Origin: Lentzea californiensis | GTDB lineage: Bacteria; Actinomycetota; Actinomycetes; Mycobacteriales; Pseudonocardiaceae | Assembly (NCBI RefSeq): GCF_024648825.1 | Contig: NZ_JANBBE010000020.1 | Location: forward strand, 1 to 64,000 | Length of the DNA stretch: 64,000 bases | Reading direction: 5' to 3' | Part shown: in pieces, positions 40,454 through 49,488 of the stretch | How the letters are laid out: each line of letters opens with the position of its first letter | Position numbering within the stretch: position 1 is the stretch's first letter | Notes under the pieces: generated by a model | The model's input: the letters and a program-made list of their open reading frames with translations, nothing else | Databases searched by the model: none | Told to the model about the DNA's origin: nothing | Position numbers and translations under genes: made by a program

Positions 40454-43438
40454 ATGAGCCTCGCCCCTGACGAGGGACTGATCTTCAAACTACTGGGAAC
40501 GATCGAGGTAGTCGGGTCAAAAGAGCAGATATCGATGCCACCGCGACGTCAGAGGACCGTCCTGAGTGCATTGCTGCTCGAAGCCAATCGCGTCGTCGGC
40601 ATGGACCAGTTGATCGACGCCGTGTGGGAGCACAGCCCGCCGTCGACCGCGCGAGCGCAGATCCAGATCTGCGTGTCCGCGCTCCGGCGGGAGTTCAAGA
40701 GTGCCGGTGTCGACGCCCAGATCGAGACCCGTCAACCGGGCTACCTGCTGCGGGTCGCCGCAGACAAGATCGACGTCTTCCTGTTCGAACGCCGCGTCGC
40801 CATCTCCGACCTCGCCGTGCGCCAGGGCCGCCCTGAAGAGGCTTCGACGGTTCTGCGCTCGGCATTGGCCCTGTGGCGCGGGCCGGCGCTCAGCGGGGCC
40901 GGTGCCACGTTGCAGAACAAGGCACTGCGACTCGACGAGAAACGCCTTTCGGCGCTGGAGAACTGCGTCGAAATCGAATTGTCGCTCGGCCGCCACCACG
41001 CACTCGTCGATGAATTGCAGAGCATGGTGACCGAAAACCCGCTGAGAGAGCGCCCGCGGGGGCACTTGATGCTCGCGCTCTACCGCTCCGGCCGGCAGTC
41101 CGAGGCTCTCGAGGTCTACCGGGCGGGCCGGGACCTGTTCATCGAACGTCTCGGCCTCGAACCGAGCGACCACCTGCGCAGGCTCGAGACGGCGATCCTC
41201 ACCGATGACAAGGTGCTGCGACTCGACCAGGACGAACCGGCTCTGGTCGCCGCGCACAACGTCGTGTCACCGCACCAGCTCCCGGCCACGACCTCGGACT
41301 TCATCGGCCGTCAGGACGTGGTGGCGCGCGCCGAGAACGTGCTGTCCGGCGACCACATGACGATGCACGTGGTGAACATCTCCGGCAAGGCGGGCATCGG
41401 TAAGAGCGCTCTCGCCGTCCACGTGGCCCATCGCGTCGCCGCCGACACCTACCCGGACGGTCAGCTCTACTGCGACCTGCGCGGTACCCAGGCCCAACCG
41501 GCCACGCCGGCCGAAGTTCTCGGCCGCTTCCTCTCCGCCCTGGGTGCCGCGGGCTCGGCATTGCCCGACGGCGTCGACGAACGGGCGGACATGTACCGCA
41601 GCATGCTCGCGAACCGGCGCGTGCTGGTCGTTCTGGACGACGCGGGCAGCGAGTCGCAGGTGCACCAGCTACTTCCGGGCTCGCCGACGTGCGGCGTCAT
41701 GGTCACGAGCAGGGCCCGCCTGACCGGTCTCGCCGGATCTCATTTGGTCGAGGTCGACTTCATGAACTCCGACGACGCGCGGGAGCTGCTGGGGCGCATC
41801 ATCGGCAGACAACGCCTGGAAAGGGAACCGGCCGCCGTAGAAGCGTTGATAGAGGTCGTGGGAGGGCTCCCACTGGCGCTGCGCATCATCGGCGCGCGCC
41901 TCGCTGCTCGTCCGCACTGGTCCCTCGCCTCGATGGTCGGTCGTCTCGCTGACGAACGCCATCGCCTCGACGAACTCGCGCACGGCGACATGGTCGTGCG
42001 CGCCAGCCTGTCGCTCACCTATGACGGCCTCGAACCTGACGCGCGCCGGGTGATGCGGCTGATGTCGTTGCTCGAAACCGAAAGCCTGCCCGTCTGGACG
42101 GCCACGGCTCTCACCGACGACCCACACCACGGTTTCGACCTCGTCGAGCGCCTCGTCGACGCACAGCTGCTGGACGTGGTGGGCAACGACGTCACAGGCC
42201 TGCCGCGGTACCGCTTCCACGACCTGATCCGCCTGTACGCCAAGGAACAGCTCGCCGAGCACGAGGCCCCTGCCACGCAACTGGCGTCCGTGGAGCGGGT
42301 CGCCGGGGGCTGGCTCGCGATGGCCGAACAAGCACACCAACGCCTCTACGGCGGCGACTTCACCCTGCTACACGGCCAAGGCAGGCGCTGGCAGCCACAC
42401 GCGCAGTACGTCGACCAGGTGCTGCAGGATCCGATGGGCTGGCTGGAGAGCGAGCGGGCGAACCTCTGCGCCGCTGTTCTGCAGGCCGCGGACGCCGGCC
42501 TGGACGAGCTCTGCTGGGACCTGGCGATGACGCTCGTGACGTTGTTCGAGACCCGCAGTTGCTTCGACGACTGGCAGCACACCCACGAACGCGCCTTGGA
42601 CGCCGTGCGCAGGGCCGGCAACACGCGTGGCACCGCGGCCCTGCTGTGCTCGCTCGGTTCACTGCACCACAGCCAGCGGCGCATGGAGGCCTCCCGCGCC
42701 GCCCTGGAGCCCGCGCTGGAACTGTTCACCGAGCTCGACGACACCCACGGGTTGGCGTTGACGCGCCGCAACCTCGGGCTGCTGGAGTACAACGAAGGCC
42801 GCCCCGAGGTCTCGCGGCAGATCTTCGAGCAGTCGCTGGCCGGTTTCAAGCGGGTGGGCGACGTCATCGGCCAGGCCCACGTCGTGTCGCACCTGGCACA
42901 GCTGTCGCTCGACCGCGGCGAGCACGAACTGGCGTTCAGCCAGCTGGGCGACGCCCTCGGCATGTGCCGGGAGGTCTCCAGTCCGCGAGTGGAAGCCCAG
43001 GTGCTGTACCGGCTCGGCGGCGCGATGCTCGCGCAGGGGCGGTACGAGCAGGCGCAGCAGCTCCTCACGTCGGTGCTCACGATGGTGCAGCGCTCCGGCG
43101 ACACCGTGGGCGAGACCTACGCGCTGCACTCACTCGGCCTGATCCACGGCCGCATGCGCATGTTCGCGGAGGCCGGGCGACTGCTGCGGCGCGCGATCCG
43201 GCTGTGCGAGGAGAACCTCGACCGGTTCGGGGCCGCGCGGATCCAGCTCGACCTCGCCCAGCTGGTGTCCGAGCGCGGGGACACGTTCTACGCGACCGCC
43301 ATCGTGGAGCAGGCGATGACGACGTTCCAGGAACTGCGGCTCGCGTTGTGGGAGAGCAAGGCGCTGGCCGTGCTGCAGAAGATCACGGCGGAGAACTCGC
43401 TGTCTGCCGCGGGTGCGTCGAACGGTGGCACGGCGTAG
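40454..43438 (+). CDS. AfsR/SARP-type regulator with NB-ARC and TPR domains (994 aa)
   Basis: The order is winged helix (LLGTIEVVGSKEQISMPPRR), BTAD (LMLALYRSGRQSEALEVYR), NB-ARC ATPase with P-loop ISGKAGIGKSALAVHVA and Walker B VLVVLDDAG, GLPLALRIIGARL, and a C-terminal TPR region (about residues 690-980). The architecture is that of AfsR, a pleiotropic activator of antibiotic clusters. The ATG has a weak GAGGGG site. It lies next to the PKS cluster and is a good candidate for its activator. Confidence 0.92.
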   Translation: MSLAPDEGLIFKLLGTIEVVGSKEQISMPPRRQRTVLSALLLEANRVVGMDQLIDAVWEHSPPSTARAQIQICVSALRREFKSAGVDAQIETRQPGYLLRVAADKIDVFLFERRVAISDLAVRQGRPEEASTVLRSALALWRGPALSGAGATLQNKALRLDEKRLSALENCVEIELSLGRHHALVDELQSMVTENPLRERPRGHLMLALYRSGRQSEALEVYRAGRDLFIERLGLEPSDHLRRLETAILTDDKVLRLDQDEPALVAAHNVVSPHQLPATTSDFIGRQDVVARAENVLSGDHMTMHVVNISGKAGIGKSALAVHVAHRVAADTYPDGQLYCDLRGTQAQPATPAEVLGRFLSALGAAGSALPDGVDERADMYRSMLANRRVLVVLDDAGSESQVHQLLPGSPTCGVMVTSRARLTGLAGSHLVEVDFMNSDDARELLGRIIGRQRLEREPAAVEALIEVVGGLPLALRIIGARLAARPHWSLASMVGRLADERHRLDELAHGDMVVRASLSLTYDGLEPDARRVMRLMSLLETESLPVWTATALTDDPHHGFDLVERLVDAQLLDVVGNDVTGLPRYRFHDLIRLYAKEQLAEHEAPATQLASVERVAGGWLAMAEQAHQRLYGGDFTLLHGQGRRWQPHAQYVDQVLQDPMGWLESERANLCAAVLQAADAGLDELCWDLAMTLVTLFETRSCFDDWQHTHERALDAVRRAGNTRGTAALLCSLGSLHHSQRRMEASRAALEPALELFTELDDTHGLALTRRNLGLLEYNEGRPEVSRQIFEQSLAGFKRVGDVIGQAHVVSHLAQLSLDRGEHELAFSQLGDALGMCREVSSPRVEAQVLYRLGGAMLAQGRYEQAQQLLTSVLTMVQRSGDTVGETYALHSLGLIHGRMRMFAEAGRLLRRAIRLCEENLDRFGAARIQLDLAQLVSERGDTFYATAIVEQAMTTFQELRLALWESKALAVLQKITAENSLSAAGASNGGTA

Positions 43439-43495
43439 GTCGCCGGAGGTCGCTCGATTTTCCGCAACAGCGTCCCAGGAAAGACTAATCAGTTC

Positions 43496-43559
43496 TGCGA
43501 TTACCGCGCAGTGGGCGGGAGGTGGGGTTTCATGCAATACCCTGTTTTGCATTAGTCGT
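43496..43559 (+). promoter_or_regulatory. 64-bp shared upstream element, copy 2
   Basis: Ungapped counterpart of 9145-9208 with identical spacing of TGCGATTAC, TGGGCGG, TGCAATA and AGTCGT. It ends 20 bases before the acyl-ligase ATG and just before its GGGAGGAG ribosome site. In this copy ATGCAA (43532-43537) and TTGCAT (43547-43552) also form a small inverted repeat. Confidence 0.65.
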
Positions 43560-43579
43560 TTGGGAGGAGTTTGATCCGA

Positions 43580-44992
43580 ATGTCGGCAAAATTGTTCGCC
43601 CCGGACGTCACCCTTACTTTCGACGAGCTCGAAGAGCGCGCTCTCTGCGCGGCAGACGTGCTGCGCGGCCGAGGACTCGGCCTGGGCGACCGCGTGTTGC
43701 TGAAGGTCGACAATTCCGTTTCCTACCTCAGCACGCTTTTGGCGCTGATGCACGTGGGCGCGTCGGTGGTGCTCGTCGATCACCAGCAGAAGGCCGATGA
43801 CACCGCGCAGGCCTGCATTCGTTCATCGGTGAAGATGGTCATCGTCGACGACGACGCCCCCATTTCGGATCATCAGGAGATCGTCCACTGCTACGAGCTC
43901 GCGGTCGGTGCCTGTGGCCGTGAACCGGCCGACGCGGTGCTCGACTTCTCGGCGTGGTGCGAGCTGCCGGACAGCATCATCATGTGGTCGTCCGGCTCGA
44001 CCGGCGAGCCCAAGGGAGTCGTGAAGAACGGCGCCCGGTTCCTGAAGAACCTGCGGCGGAACGCGGATCTCGTCGGGCACCGTTCCGACGACGTCCTGCT
44101 CCCGCTGTTGCCGTTCAACCACCAATACGGCATCTCGATGATCCTCATCGCCTGGCTCGTGCGGTGCTCACTGGTCATCGCCCCGTACCGCCGGCTCGAC
44201 CGCGCACTGCGGCTCGCCGGGATGGTGGGCGCGACCGTGGTCGACGCGACACCGGCCACCTACAAGAGCATCCTGAACATCGTGGACAGGCGCGGTGCGT
44301 TCGCCGACACCTTCAGCGACGTCCGCATGCTGTGCAGCGGTGCCGCACCACTCGACCCGGCCCTGTCCCGGCAGGCGTTCGAGGTGTACGGCCTGCCGTT
44401 GCTGGATTCCTACGGCAGCACCGAGATGGGCAACGTCGCGTTCGCGACGCCGGACAACCCGGTCGGCACGGGACGGCCGGTCGACGGTATCTCGGTGCGG
44501 ATCCGCGGAGAGGACGGCGCGGAGCTCCCCGCAGGCCAGATCGGTGAGATCGAGGTGCTCGACCCAGACCTCATGGAGGGGTACCTCGGACCGGAGGGCA
44601 CGGTGGCGCCGGTAGCGCGAGGGTGGTACGCCACCAACGACTTCGGCTACCTCGACACCGACGGGAACCTGTTCGTGGCCGGCCGCAAGACGGCCGTGCA
44701 CCGCAACGGGTACACGTTGCACCCCGAGATCATCGAGCACACGCTGGCCGCGCACGGCTGCGTCGCGATGATCGTGGCGTTGCCGTGTGACCGGCGTGGC
44801 TCGACGCTCGTGTTCTACGTGGAGGACGAGCAGCAGCGCGACCCGGCCCACTGGCGTGAGCTGATCAACACCGTCCTGCCGAAGTACGAACAGCCGAACC
44901 GGGTGAGCGTGCTCGAGCGGTTTCCGCTGAACCGGAACGGGAAGCCGAACCGCAAGGAGCTGGAGCAGCTCGCACTCGCGAAATCTTCGTAG
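43580..44992 (+). CDS. AMP-dependent acyl ligase (ANL superfamily, 470 aa)
   Basis: An adenylate-forming enzyme that activates a carboxylic acid with ATP and transfers it to CoA or a carrier protein. The phosphate-loop motif is MWSSGSTGEPKGVVKNG. YGSTEMGN, TNDFGYLDTDGNLFVAGRK and the terminal Lys region NRNGKPNRKELEQL are all present. No carrier domain is attached. TTG 43571 would sit only one base from GGGAGGAG, so ATG 43580 is chosen. Position beside the PKS and the shared promoter suggest starter-unit activation. The substrate is unknown. Confidence 0.88.
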   Translation: MSAKLFAPDVTLTFDELEERALCAADVLRGRGLGLGDRVLLKVDNSVSYLSTLLALMHVGASVVLVDHQQKADDTAQACIRSSVKMVIVDDDAPISDHQEIVHCYELAVGACGREPADAVLDFSAWCELPDSIIMWSSGSTGEPKGVVKNGARFLKNLRRNADLVGHRSDDVLLPLLPFNHQYGISMILIAWLVRCSLVIAPYRRLDRALRLAGMVGATVVDATPATYKSILNIVDRRGAFADTFSDVRMLCSGAAPLDPALSRQAFEVYGLPLLDSYGSTEMGNVAFATPDNPVGTGRPVDGISVRIRGEDGAELPAGQIGEIEVLDPDLMEGYLGPEGTVAPVARGWYATNDFGYLDTDGNLFVAGRKTAVHRNGYTLHPEIIEHTLAAHGCVAMIVALPCDRRGSTLVFYVEDEQQRDPAHWRELINTVLPKYEQPNRVSVLERFPLNRNGKPNRKELEQLALAKSS

Positions 44993-45015
44993 CACGTGGC
45001 ACTGATGTCTTCGAG

Positions 45016-45043
45016 CCCAGCGGCACTGGACGATGCCGCTGGG
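45016..45043 (+). terminator. Terminator after the acyl ligase
   Basis: CCCAGCGGCA (45016-45025) and TGCCGCTGGG (45034-45043) form a 10-bp stem with an 8-base loop followed by TTTCGGGCTTTG, 24 bases after the ligase stop. Confidence 0.7.
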
Positions 45044-45244
45044 TTTCGGGCTTTGTCCGGACAGTCTCTGATCGACCTGTGCTCGTGAACCGGGCACAAC
45101 CCGGGCGAATTCTCACAAGCGTGCGGTAACAGCAGTCTCGTTTCATGGGTGTTTCATCGGACCGTGAGCCGAACCGGCAACTTCCGGACCGCCTGAGTCG
45201 AAGTTGCGCGCAGTCCCCTGCCCACGGAACTCGGAGAATCCAAC

Positions 45245-45814
45245 ATGATCAGTCACCACACGCGGAACGCAGGCGACGTCGCCGAATCGGCAGAAGAACA
45301 GTTCGAGGTTCTCCGCAGTGCGGGCGGGTTCGTACCAGCGGACGTCGGCCTGATGGCGAACGCGCCGGCGCTGATCAACACGTTCTTCTCCGCCTGCGGA
45401 TACTTCCGCGGCGACGGGACTTTCACCCCGGACGAGCAGCAGGTCCTGTTGCTGTCCAACGCGGTCGCGAACCGCAGCGAGTGGGCGGTCGCGTTCCACA
45501 CGATGGAGGCTCTCGCGGAGGGTGTCGAGCCGGCCGCGGTGGACGCGATCCGCCGGGGCGTGCTGCCGAGGAATCGGCGTATGGCGGCGCTGTCCTCGTT
45601 CACCCAGTCACTGATCGAACTGCGCGGAAAGGTGGACGAAGCGGAGGTGGCGGCCTTCCAGGCGGCGGGATTCACCGGCGAGCAGGTGCTGGAGGTGATC
45701 ACCGCGGTGGCCATCTCGGCGATGTCGAACTACGTCACCAACATCGCTCGTCCCCCGCTGGAGGACGCGGCGGTACCGCACTCGTGGAACGCCAGGGAAT
45801 TGACAGGTTTCTAG
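45245..45814 (+). CDS. AhpD/carboxymuconolactone decarboxylase-fold protein lacking redox cysteines (189 aa)
   Basis: An all-helical protein with the AhpD-like core EQQVLLLSNAVANRSEWAVA followed by FHTM. Family members with peroxidase activity use a CxxC pair in a GCEYCVAAH-type motif. Here the corresponding stretch reads RSEWAVAFH, so both cysteines are gone while the His remains. The original redox role is therefore unlikely and a different catalytic or binding function is possible. It has its own upstream region and a strong downstream terminator. Proteins of this fold do occur in PKS clusters. Confidence 0.78.
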   Translation: MISHHTRNAGDVAESAEEQFEVLRSAGGFVPADVGLMANAPALINTFFSACGYFRGDGTFTPDEQQVLLLSNAVANRSEWAVAFHTMEALAEGVEPAAVDAIRRGVLPRNRRMAALSSFTQSLIELRGKVDEAEVAAFQAAGFTGEQVLEVITAVAISAMSNYVTNIARPPLEDAAVPHSWNARELTGF

Positions 45815-45843
45815 ACCCGTCCCGCACGGCGACCATGGACTGA

Positions 45844-45885
45844 GCCGCCGATGCCGCAGGCTTCACGGCCTGCGGCATCGGCGGC
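45844..45885. terminator. Perfect 18-bp hairpin between convergent genes
   Basis: GCCGCCGATGCCGCAGGC (45844-45861) is exactly repeated in inverse at 45868-45885 around TTCACG. It separates the AhpD-like gene from the end of the minus-strand PKS operon and should terminate both. Confidence 0.88.
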
Positions 45886-45901
45886 GACGAGGCGTTCCGC
45901 C

Positions 45902-46168
45902 TCACTCGGCGACGCGAGTGCGTCCGATCCAGCGGAACACCACCTCGGTGCACCCGTCGAGCGTGGCGCCGTCCCGTTCGAAGTGCTCGTGCCCGCCGTA
46001 GTGCGGGATCTTGACCTTCTTCTCCTCGCGGCGCACCCGCTGTGCTCGCGTCTCCTGCGGCAGGTCGGCGGGGCCGCCGTGGAGCACCGCGTCGACGAGG
46101 TGGCCGGAACTGCCGTCGACGACGACAGCAGTGCTGCTCACGCTGTTGGTCTGCACACCCTTGGTCAT
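45902..46168 (-). CDS. DUF5988 family protein (88 aa)
   Basis: A small protein, MTKGVQTNSVSSTAVVVDG, with the segment AVLHGGPADLPQETRAQRV and a C-terminal KVKIPHYGGHEHFER. Proteins of this kind (DUF5988) are recurrent in actinomycete PKS and NRPS clusters; their function is unknown. It is the last gene of the minus-strand operon, 74 bases after the thioesterase gene. Confidence 0.75.
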   Translation of the reverse strand: MTKGVQTNSVSSTAVVVDGSSGHLVDAVLHGGPADLPQETRAQRVRREEKKVKIPHYGGHEHFERDGATLDGCTEVVFRWIGRTRVAE

Positions 46169-46242
46169 GCTGGGTCCCTTCGCTACGGGTCGTGGACTTC
46201 GCCTGCGACGTCCTCACTGCTCCGGTGACGAGGGCCGGCCGC

Positions 46243-46986
46243 TCAGGCGGCCATCCTCCTGCGGACGACTTCCAGGACCTCCGGCACTCGATCGTCGAGG
46301 TAGAAATGGCCACCGGGGTAGGTGAACAGCGCCGAGTCCGTGGACAGCTCCTGCCACGCGGCCAGTTCGGCGTGCTCGGCGCGGGGGTCTTCGATCCCGC
46401 CGAGCACCGTCAGCGGGATCGGCAACGGCGGTCCGGGGGCGTGCTGGTAGGTCTCGTTCACCGTCAGGTCCGCGCGCAGCAGCGGCAGGAACAGCTCCAG
46501 CAGCGAGCGCTCCTTCAGCAGGACGTCCGGGAGGCCGCCGAGCGCCCGCAGTTCCTTGACGAGGTCGTCGGTGGGCAGCGCGCGCAGTTCCCTGCGGGTG
46601 TTGGGCAGTTGCGGCGCCGGCCGGCCCGACACGAACAGGTGCCGGGGTGGCGGACCGCCCTGCCCGACGATCCGCCGGGCGACCAGGTAGGCGACGAGGG
46701 CTCCGACGCTGTGCCCGAACAGGGCGTAGTCGCCGGTGAACTCGCTGCCCAGCCCGCTGAGCACGTCGTCGGCCAGTGCTTCGGCGTCCCGGTGCGGGGT
46801 TTCCCGCCCGCGGGCCGCGCGACCGGGGAGCTGCACCGGGCAGATCGCCAGGTCGCCCTGCCCGGCGGCACGCCAGCCGGCGTACACCGCCGCACTGGCA
46901 CCCGCGTGCGGGAAGCAGAACAACCGGGTCCCGGTGCCGGTGCTGCCGTAGGGCAGCCAATGCCGGGTGATGCTCGCCGTGGTCAT
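46243..46986 (-). CDS. Type II thioesterase (247 aa)
   Basis: A stand-alone alpha/beta hydrolase that clears wrongly loaded acyl groups from carrier domains. The family features are CFPHAGASAAVYAGW, the nucleophile elbow FGHSVGALVAYL, the Asp in GGIEDPRAE and the His in YPGGHFYLDD. Its ATG overlaps the stop of the FkbH gene (ATGA). It is the only thioesterase in the window; no thioesterase domain is fused to the visible PKS proteins. Confidence 0.93.
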   Translation of the reverse strand: MTTASITRHWLPYGSTGTGTRLFCFPHAGASAAVYAGWRAAGQGDLAICPVQLPGRAARGRETPHRDAEALADDVLSGLGSEFTGDYALFGHSVGALVAYLVARRIVGQGGPPPRHLFVSGRPAPQLPNTRRELRALPTDDLVKELRALGGLPDVLLKERSLLELFLPLLRADLTVNETYQHAPGPPLPIPLTVLGGIEDPRAEHAELAAWQELSTDSALFTYPGGHFYLDDRVPEVLEVVRRRMAA

Positions 46987-48044
46987 TCGACGTTCACCTC
47001 CAGGTACGCGGGAGGCGGCTGGATCTGGTCGAGGCCGGACTCCAGCACCAGGCGGTTGTCGTCACGGGCGATCTCGCTGAAGCCCGCGAACGCGTAGGTC
47101 ACGTACATCACCCGGTTCCGCCCGGTCTCGACGAAGTCCGCCCGCAACCTGGCGCCGTCCGCCTTCGCCAGCCGCATCACGTGGTTGAGCAGCACCGTGC
47201 CGACACCGCGGGCCATCACGCGGCACGACATCAGCATCATCCGGAGGTGCCACGCGGGCTGCCCGCGCTCCACGAGTGCGAGACCGATCTTGCCGTAGCT
47301 GCCGTACTTGTCGGTCAGCGACGCGACCAGCAGCAGGTGGTCGGGCGAGGTGCGCAACGCGTCGAGCTCGTCGTAGGAGTACGTCCGGCCGGTCGAGTTC
47401 AGCTGGTTGGTGCGGACGGTCAGCTCCTCCGCGCGCTGCAGGTCCTCCTGCCTGGCCCGGCTGATCGTGAAGACCATGTCCAATGTGGACAGGAACGCCT
47501 CGTTGGTGCCCTCGTAGTCGAGCTCGGCCTGGTCACGCACCACGGCAGCGCGGTAGAGGTCGCGGCGCACACGGGACTCGTCGGTGACGAACCTCGGCTG
47601 GAACTCCTCCGAGGCCAGCTCCAGAGCGATCCGCGCGGTGTCGACCGTCTTCACCGCCGGCAGCGCGTGCGAGACCTCTTCCAGCTCGAACGGCTGGTCG
47701 TCGACGAACGCGACGGCGTCCAGCCCGATGTTGAGCTCCTTGGCGATCCGCTCGACCGACTGGGACTTGGGGTTCCAGTTGATCTGCGGGTACAGGAAGT
47801 ACTCGTCGAGGCCTTCCGCCTTCAACCGCGCCATGGCGGCGTCGTGGTCGTTGCGGCTGGCCACCGAATGCAGGACGCCCAGGGCGTCGAGGCGTTTGAT
47901 CTCCTCCACGACCTCGGGACGCACGCGCACCGCGCCGTCCTCGAGCAGGGTGCCGTCCCACAGGGTGTTGTCCAGGTCCCACACCACACATTTGATGCGG
48001 CCGCGCTTCGGCTTGGCCGGAGCGGCGATGTCCGTCTGCGTCAC
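46983..48044 (-). CDS. fkbH: FkbH-like HAD protein, glyceryl-ACP forming (353 aa)
   Basis: In methoxymalonyl-ACP pathways FkbH loads a glyceryl unit from 1,3-bisphosphoglycerate onto the dedicated ACP and dephosphorylates it. The HAD motif VVWDLDNTLWDGTL supplies the DxDxT nucleophile, and AFVDDQPFE is motif IV. The C-terminal half is the acyltransferase-like part seen in full-length members. GTG at 48044 overlaps the dehydrogenase stop (GTGA). The open frame continues upstream but only through the dehydrogenase gene. Confidence 0.93.
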   Translation of the reverse strand: MTQTDIAAPAKPKRGRIKCVVWDLDNTLWDGTLLEDGAVRVRPEVVEEIKRLDALGVLHSVASRNDHDAAMARLKAEGLDEYFLYPQINWNPKSQSVERIAKELNIGLDAVAFVDDQPFELEEVSHALPAVKTVDTARIALELASEEFQPRFVTDESRVRRDLYRAAVVRDQAELDYEGTNEAFLSTLDMVFTISRARQEDLQRAEELTVRTNQLNSTGRTYSYDELDALRTSPDHLLLVASLTDKYGSYGKIGLALVERGQPAWHLRMMLMSCRVMARGVGTVLLNHVMRLAKADGARLRADFVETGRNRVMYVTYAFAGFSEIARDDNRLVLESGLDQIQPPPAYLEVNVE

Positions 48045-49180
48045 TGCGCCACCTCTCGATATGCCTCGGCCGCGATCGTCAGCTCCTGCACCTGGGTGCT
48101 GCCTTCGATGACCTCGGTGACCTTGCTGTCGCGGTACAACCGCGCGACCGGGTAGTCGGGGCTGAACCCGTTGGCGCCGTGGATCTGGACGGCGTCGCCC
48201 GCGGCCTGCACGGCCGACTTGGAGGCGTGGTACTTGGCCACCCACGTGGCCATGATCGTCGCCGGGTCGCCCGCGTCGTTGAGCGCGCCCGCCCTCTCGC
48301 ACAACAGCCGTCCCGCGTCGCGGGCCGTCACCATGCCGCTCATCATCTGCCGCACGTGCGGCAGGTCCCTCAGCGGAACGCCGCCGGCGGACCGGGCCGT
48401 CGTGTACGCGGCGCACGCCTCGATCGCGGCCTGGATGATGCCGACTGCACCGCACGCCACGCTGTAGCGGCCCAGGCCCAGGGCGTTGGTCATGACCGTT
48501 CCCGCGGCCCAGCCCTGCGGGCCGAGCAGTGCGGACGGCTCCAGGCGCACGCCGGTGAACTCGATCTGGGCGAGCATGCTCGCCGTGGTGCCCGACACGT
48601 GCGGCAGCGGAACGACCCGGACGCCCGGCTGATCCGCCTCGACCAGGAAGGTGGACATGCCACCGCCGGTCGACGCGAACACCATGAAGAGGTCCGCGAC
48701 CTGCCCGCCGGTGATCCACTTCTTCGTGCCGTTGAGGATCCAGCCGTCCTGGTCCCGCACCGCCGTGGTGCCCTCCGCGGTGGCGTCGCTGCCACTGCGG
48801 TCGGGTTCGGTCAGGCAGAACGCGCCGAGCTTCTCACCACGGGCGAGCGCCTGCAGCCACTTCTCCTGCTGGGCCTGGTCTCCCCAGCGGTGCACCGACG
48901 CGCTGATCATCGTGTGCACGGTCAGGAGGCTGCGCAGGGAGGAACAGCCCCGGCCGACCTCCTCGTGCACGCGCCCGAGCGTGACCATGTCCATGGCCTC
49001 GCCGCCGAACTCCGAGGGCAGGAACGGTGCCCACAGACCCAGCTCGGCCACGCGCGACAGGACTTCCCGCGGGATCCGCTCCGCCCTCTCGAAGGTGTTG
49101 GCGTGCGGCGCGATCTCCAGATCGACGAACCGCCGGACCTCGGCGAGGCCGGCCGGTGCGCTCCGCGTCTCCGCTTTCAT
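48041..49180 (-). CDS. fkbI: Acyl-CoA dehydrogenase-like enzyme of extender-unit synthesis (FkbI-type, 379 aa)
   Basis: A flavoenzyme that oxidises the hydroxyl or aldehyde level of the ACP-bound C3 unit. It shows CLTEPDRSGSDATA, KKWITGGQVADLFMVFAS and the C-terminal QIHGANGFSPDYPVARLYRD stretch typical of acyl-CoA dehydrogenases. ATG 49180 is given; GTG 49183 is the next alternative. It sits between the ACP and FkbH genes, in the order known from ansamycin, FK520 and related clusters. Confidence 0.92.
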   Translation of the reverse strand: MKAETRSAPAGLAEVRRFVDLEIAPHANTFERAERIPREVLSRVAELGLWAPFLPSEFGGEAMDMVTLGRVHEEVGRGCSSLRSLLTVHTMISASVHRWGDQAQQEKWLQALARGEKLGAFCLTEPDRSGSDATAEGTTAVRDQDGWILNGTKKWITGGQVADLFMVFASTGGGMSTFLVEADQPGVRVVPLPHVSGTTASMLAQIEFTGVRLEPSALLGPQGWAAGTVMTNALGLGRYSVACGAVGIIQAAIEACAAYTTARSAGGVPLRDLPHVRQMMSGMVTARDAGRLLCERAGALNDAGDPATIMATWVAKYHASKSAVQAAGDAVQIHGANGFSPDYPVARLYRDSKVTEVIEGSTQVQELTIAAEAYREVAQ

Positions 49181-49191
49181 CACCGCTCCGC

Positions 49192-49443
49192 TCAGCCCAC
49201 GGCGGCGGACGTCTGCCGCGCCACCAGGTCGGCCATCAGCGCGACGGACCGGAAGTTGCCCAGGTGGAGCTCCTCGTTCGGGATGCGGGTACCGAACGCC
49301 TTCTCGATGAACATGACCAGCTCCATCGCGAACAGGGAGTTCACGAAACCGAGCGCGAAGATGTCCTCCTCGTCGGAGAACGTCACGTCCGGGAACTTGG
49401 TCGTGATGAAGGTGCGGATCTGAGTGCGGGCGTCGTTCGACAT
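49192..49443 (-). CDS. fkbJ: Discrete acyl carrier protein for the extender unit (FkbJ-type, 83 aa)
   Basis: A stand-alone ACP with the phosphopantetheine site in GFVNSLFAMELVMFIEKAFG; the sequence before Ser is VNS instead of the common DS. This variant is typical of methoxymalonate and hydroxymalonate carrier proteins. It carries the glyceryl-derived unit through oxidation until a PKS AT takes it. It is encoded between the two dehydrogenases. Confidence 0.93.
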   Translation of the reverse strand: MSNDARTQIRTFITTKFPDVTFSDEEDIFALGFVNSLFAMELVMFIEKAFGTRIPNEELHLGNFRSVALMADLVARQTSAAVG

Positions 49444-49488
49444 GACTGGACCTTTCTCGACTGGAACGCTGGAACCGGGGGGGCGAGA

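Noticed and set aside
45122-45160. Possible third copy of the shared promoter element before the AhpD-like gene
   Set aside because: TGCGGTAAC and TGTTTCATC resemble parts of the element, but their spacing differs by about 20 bases and other blocks are absent.
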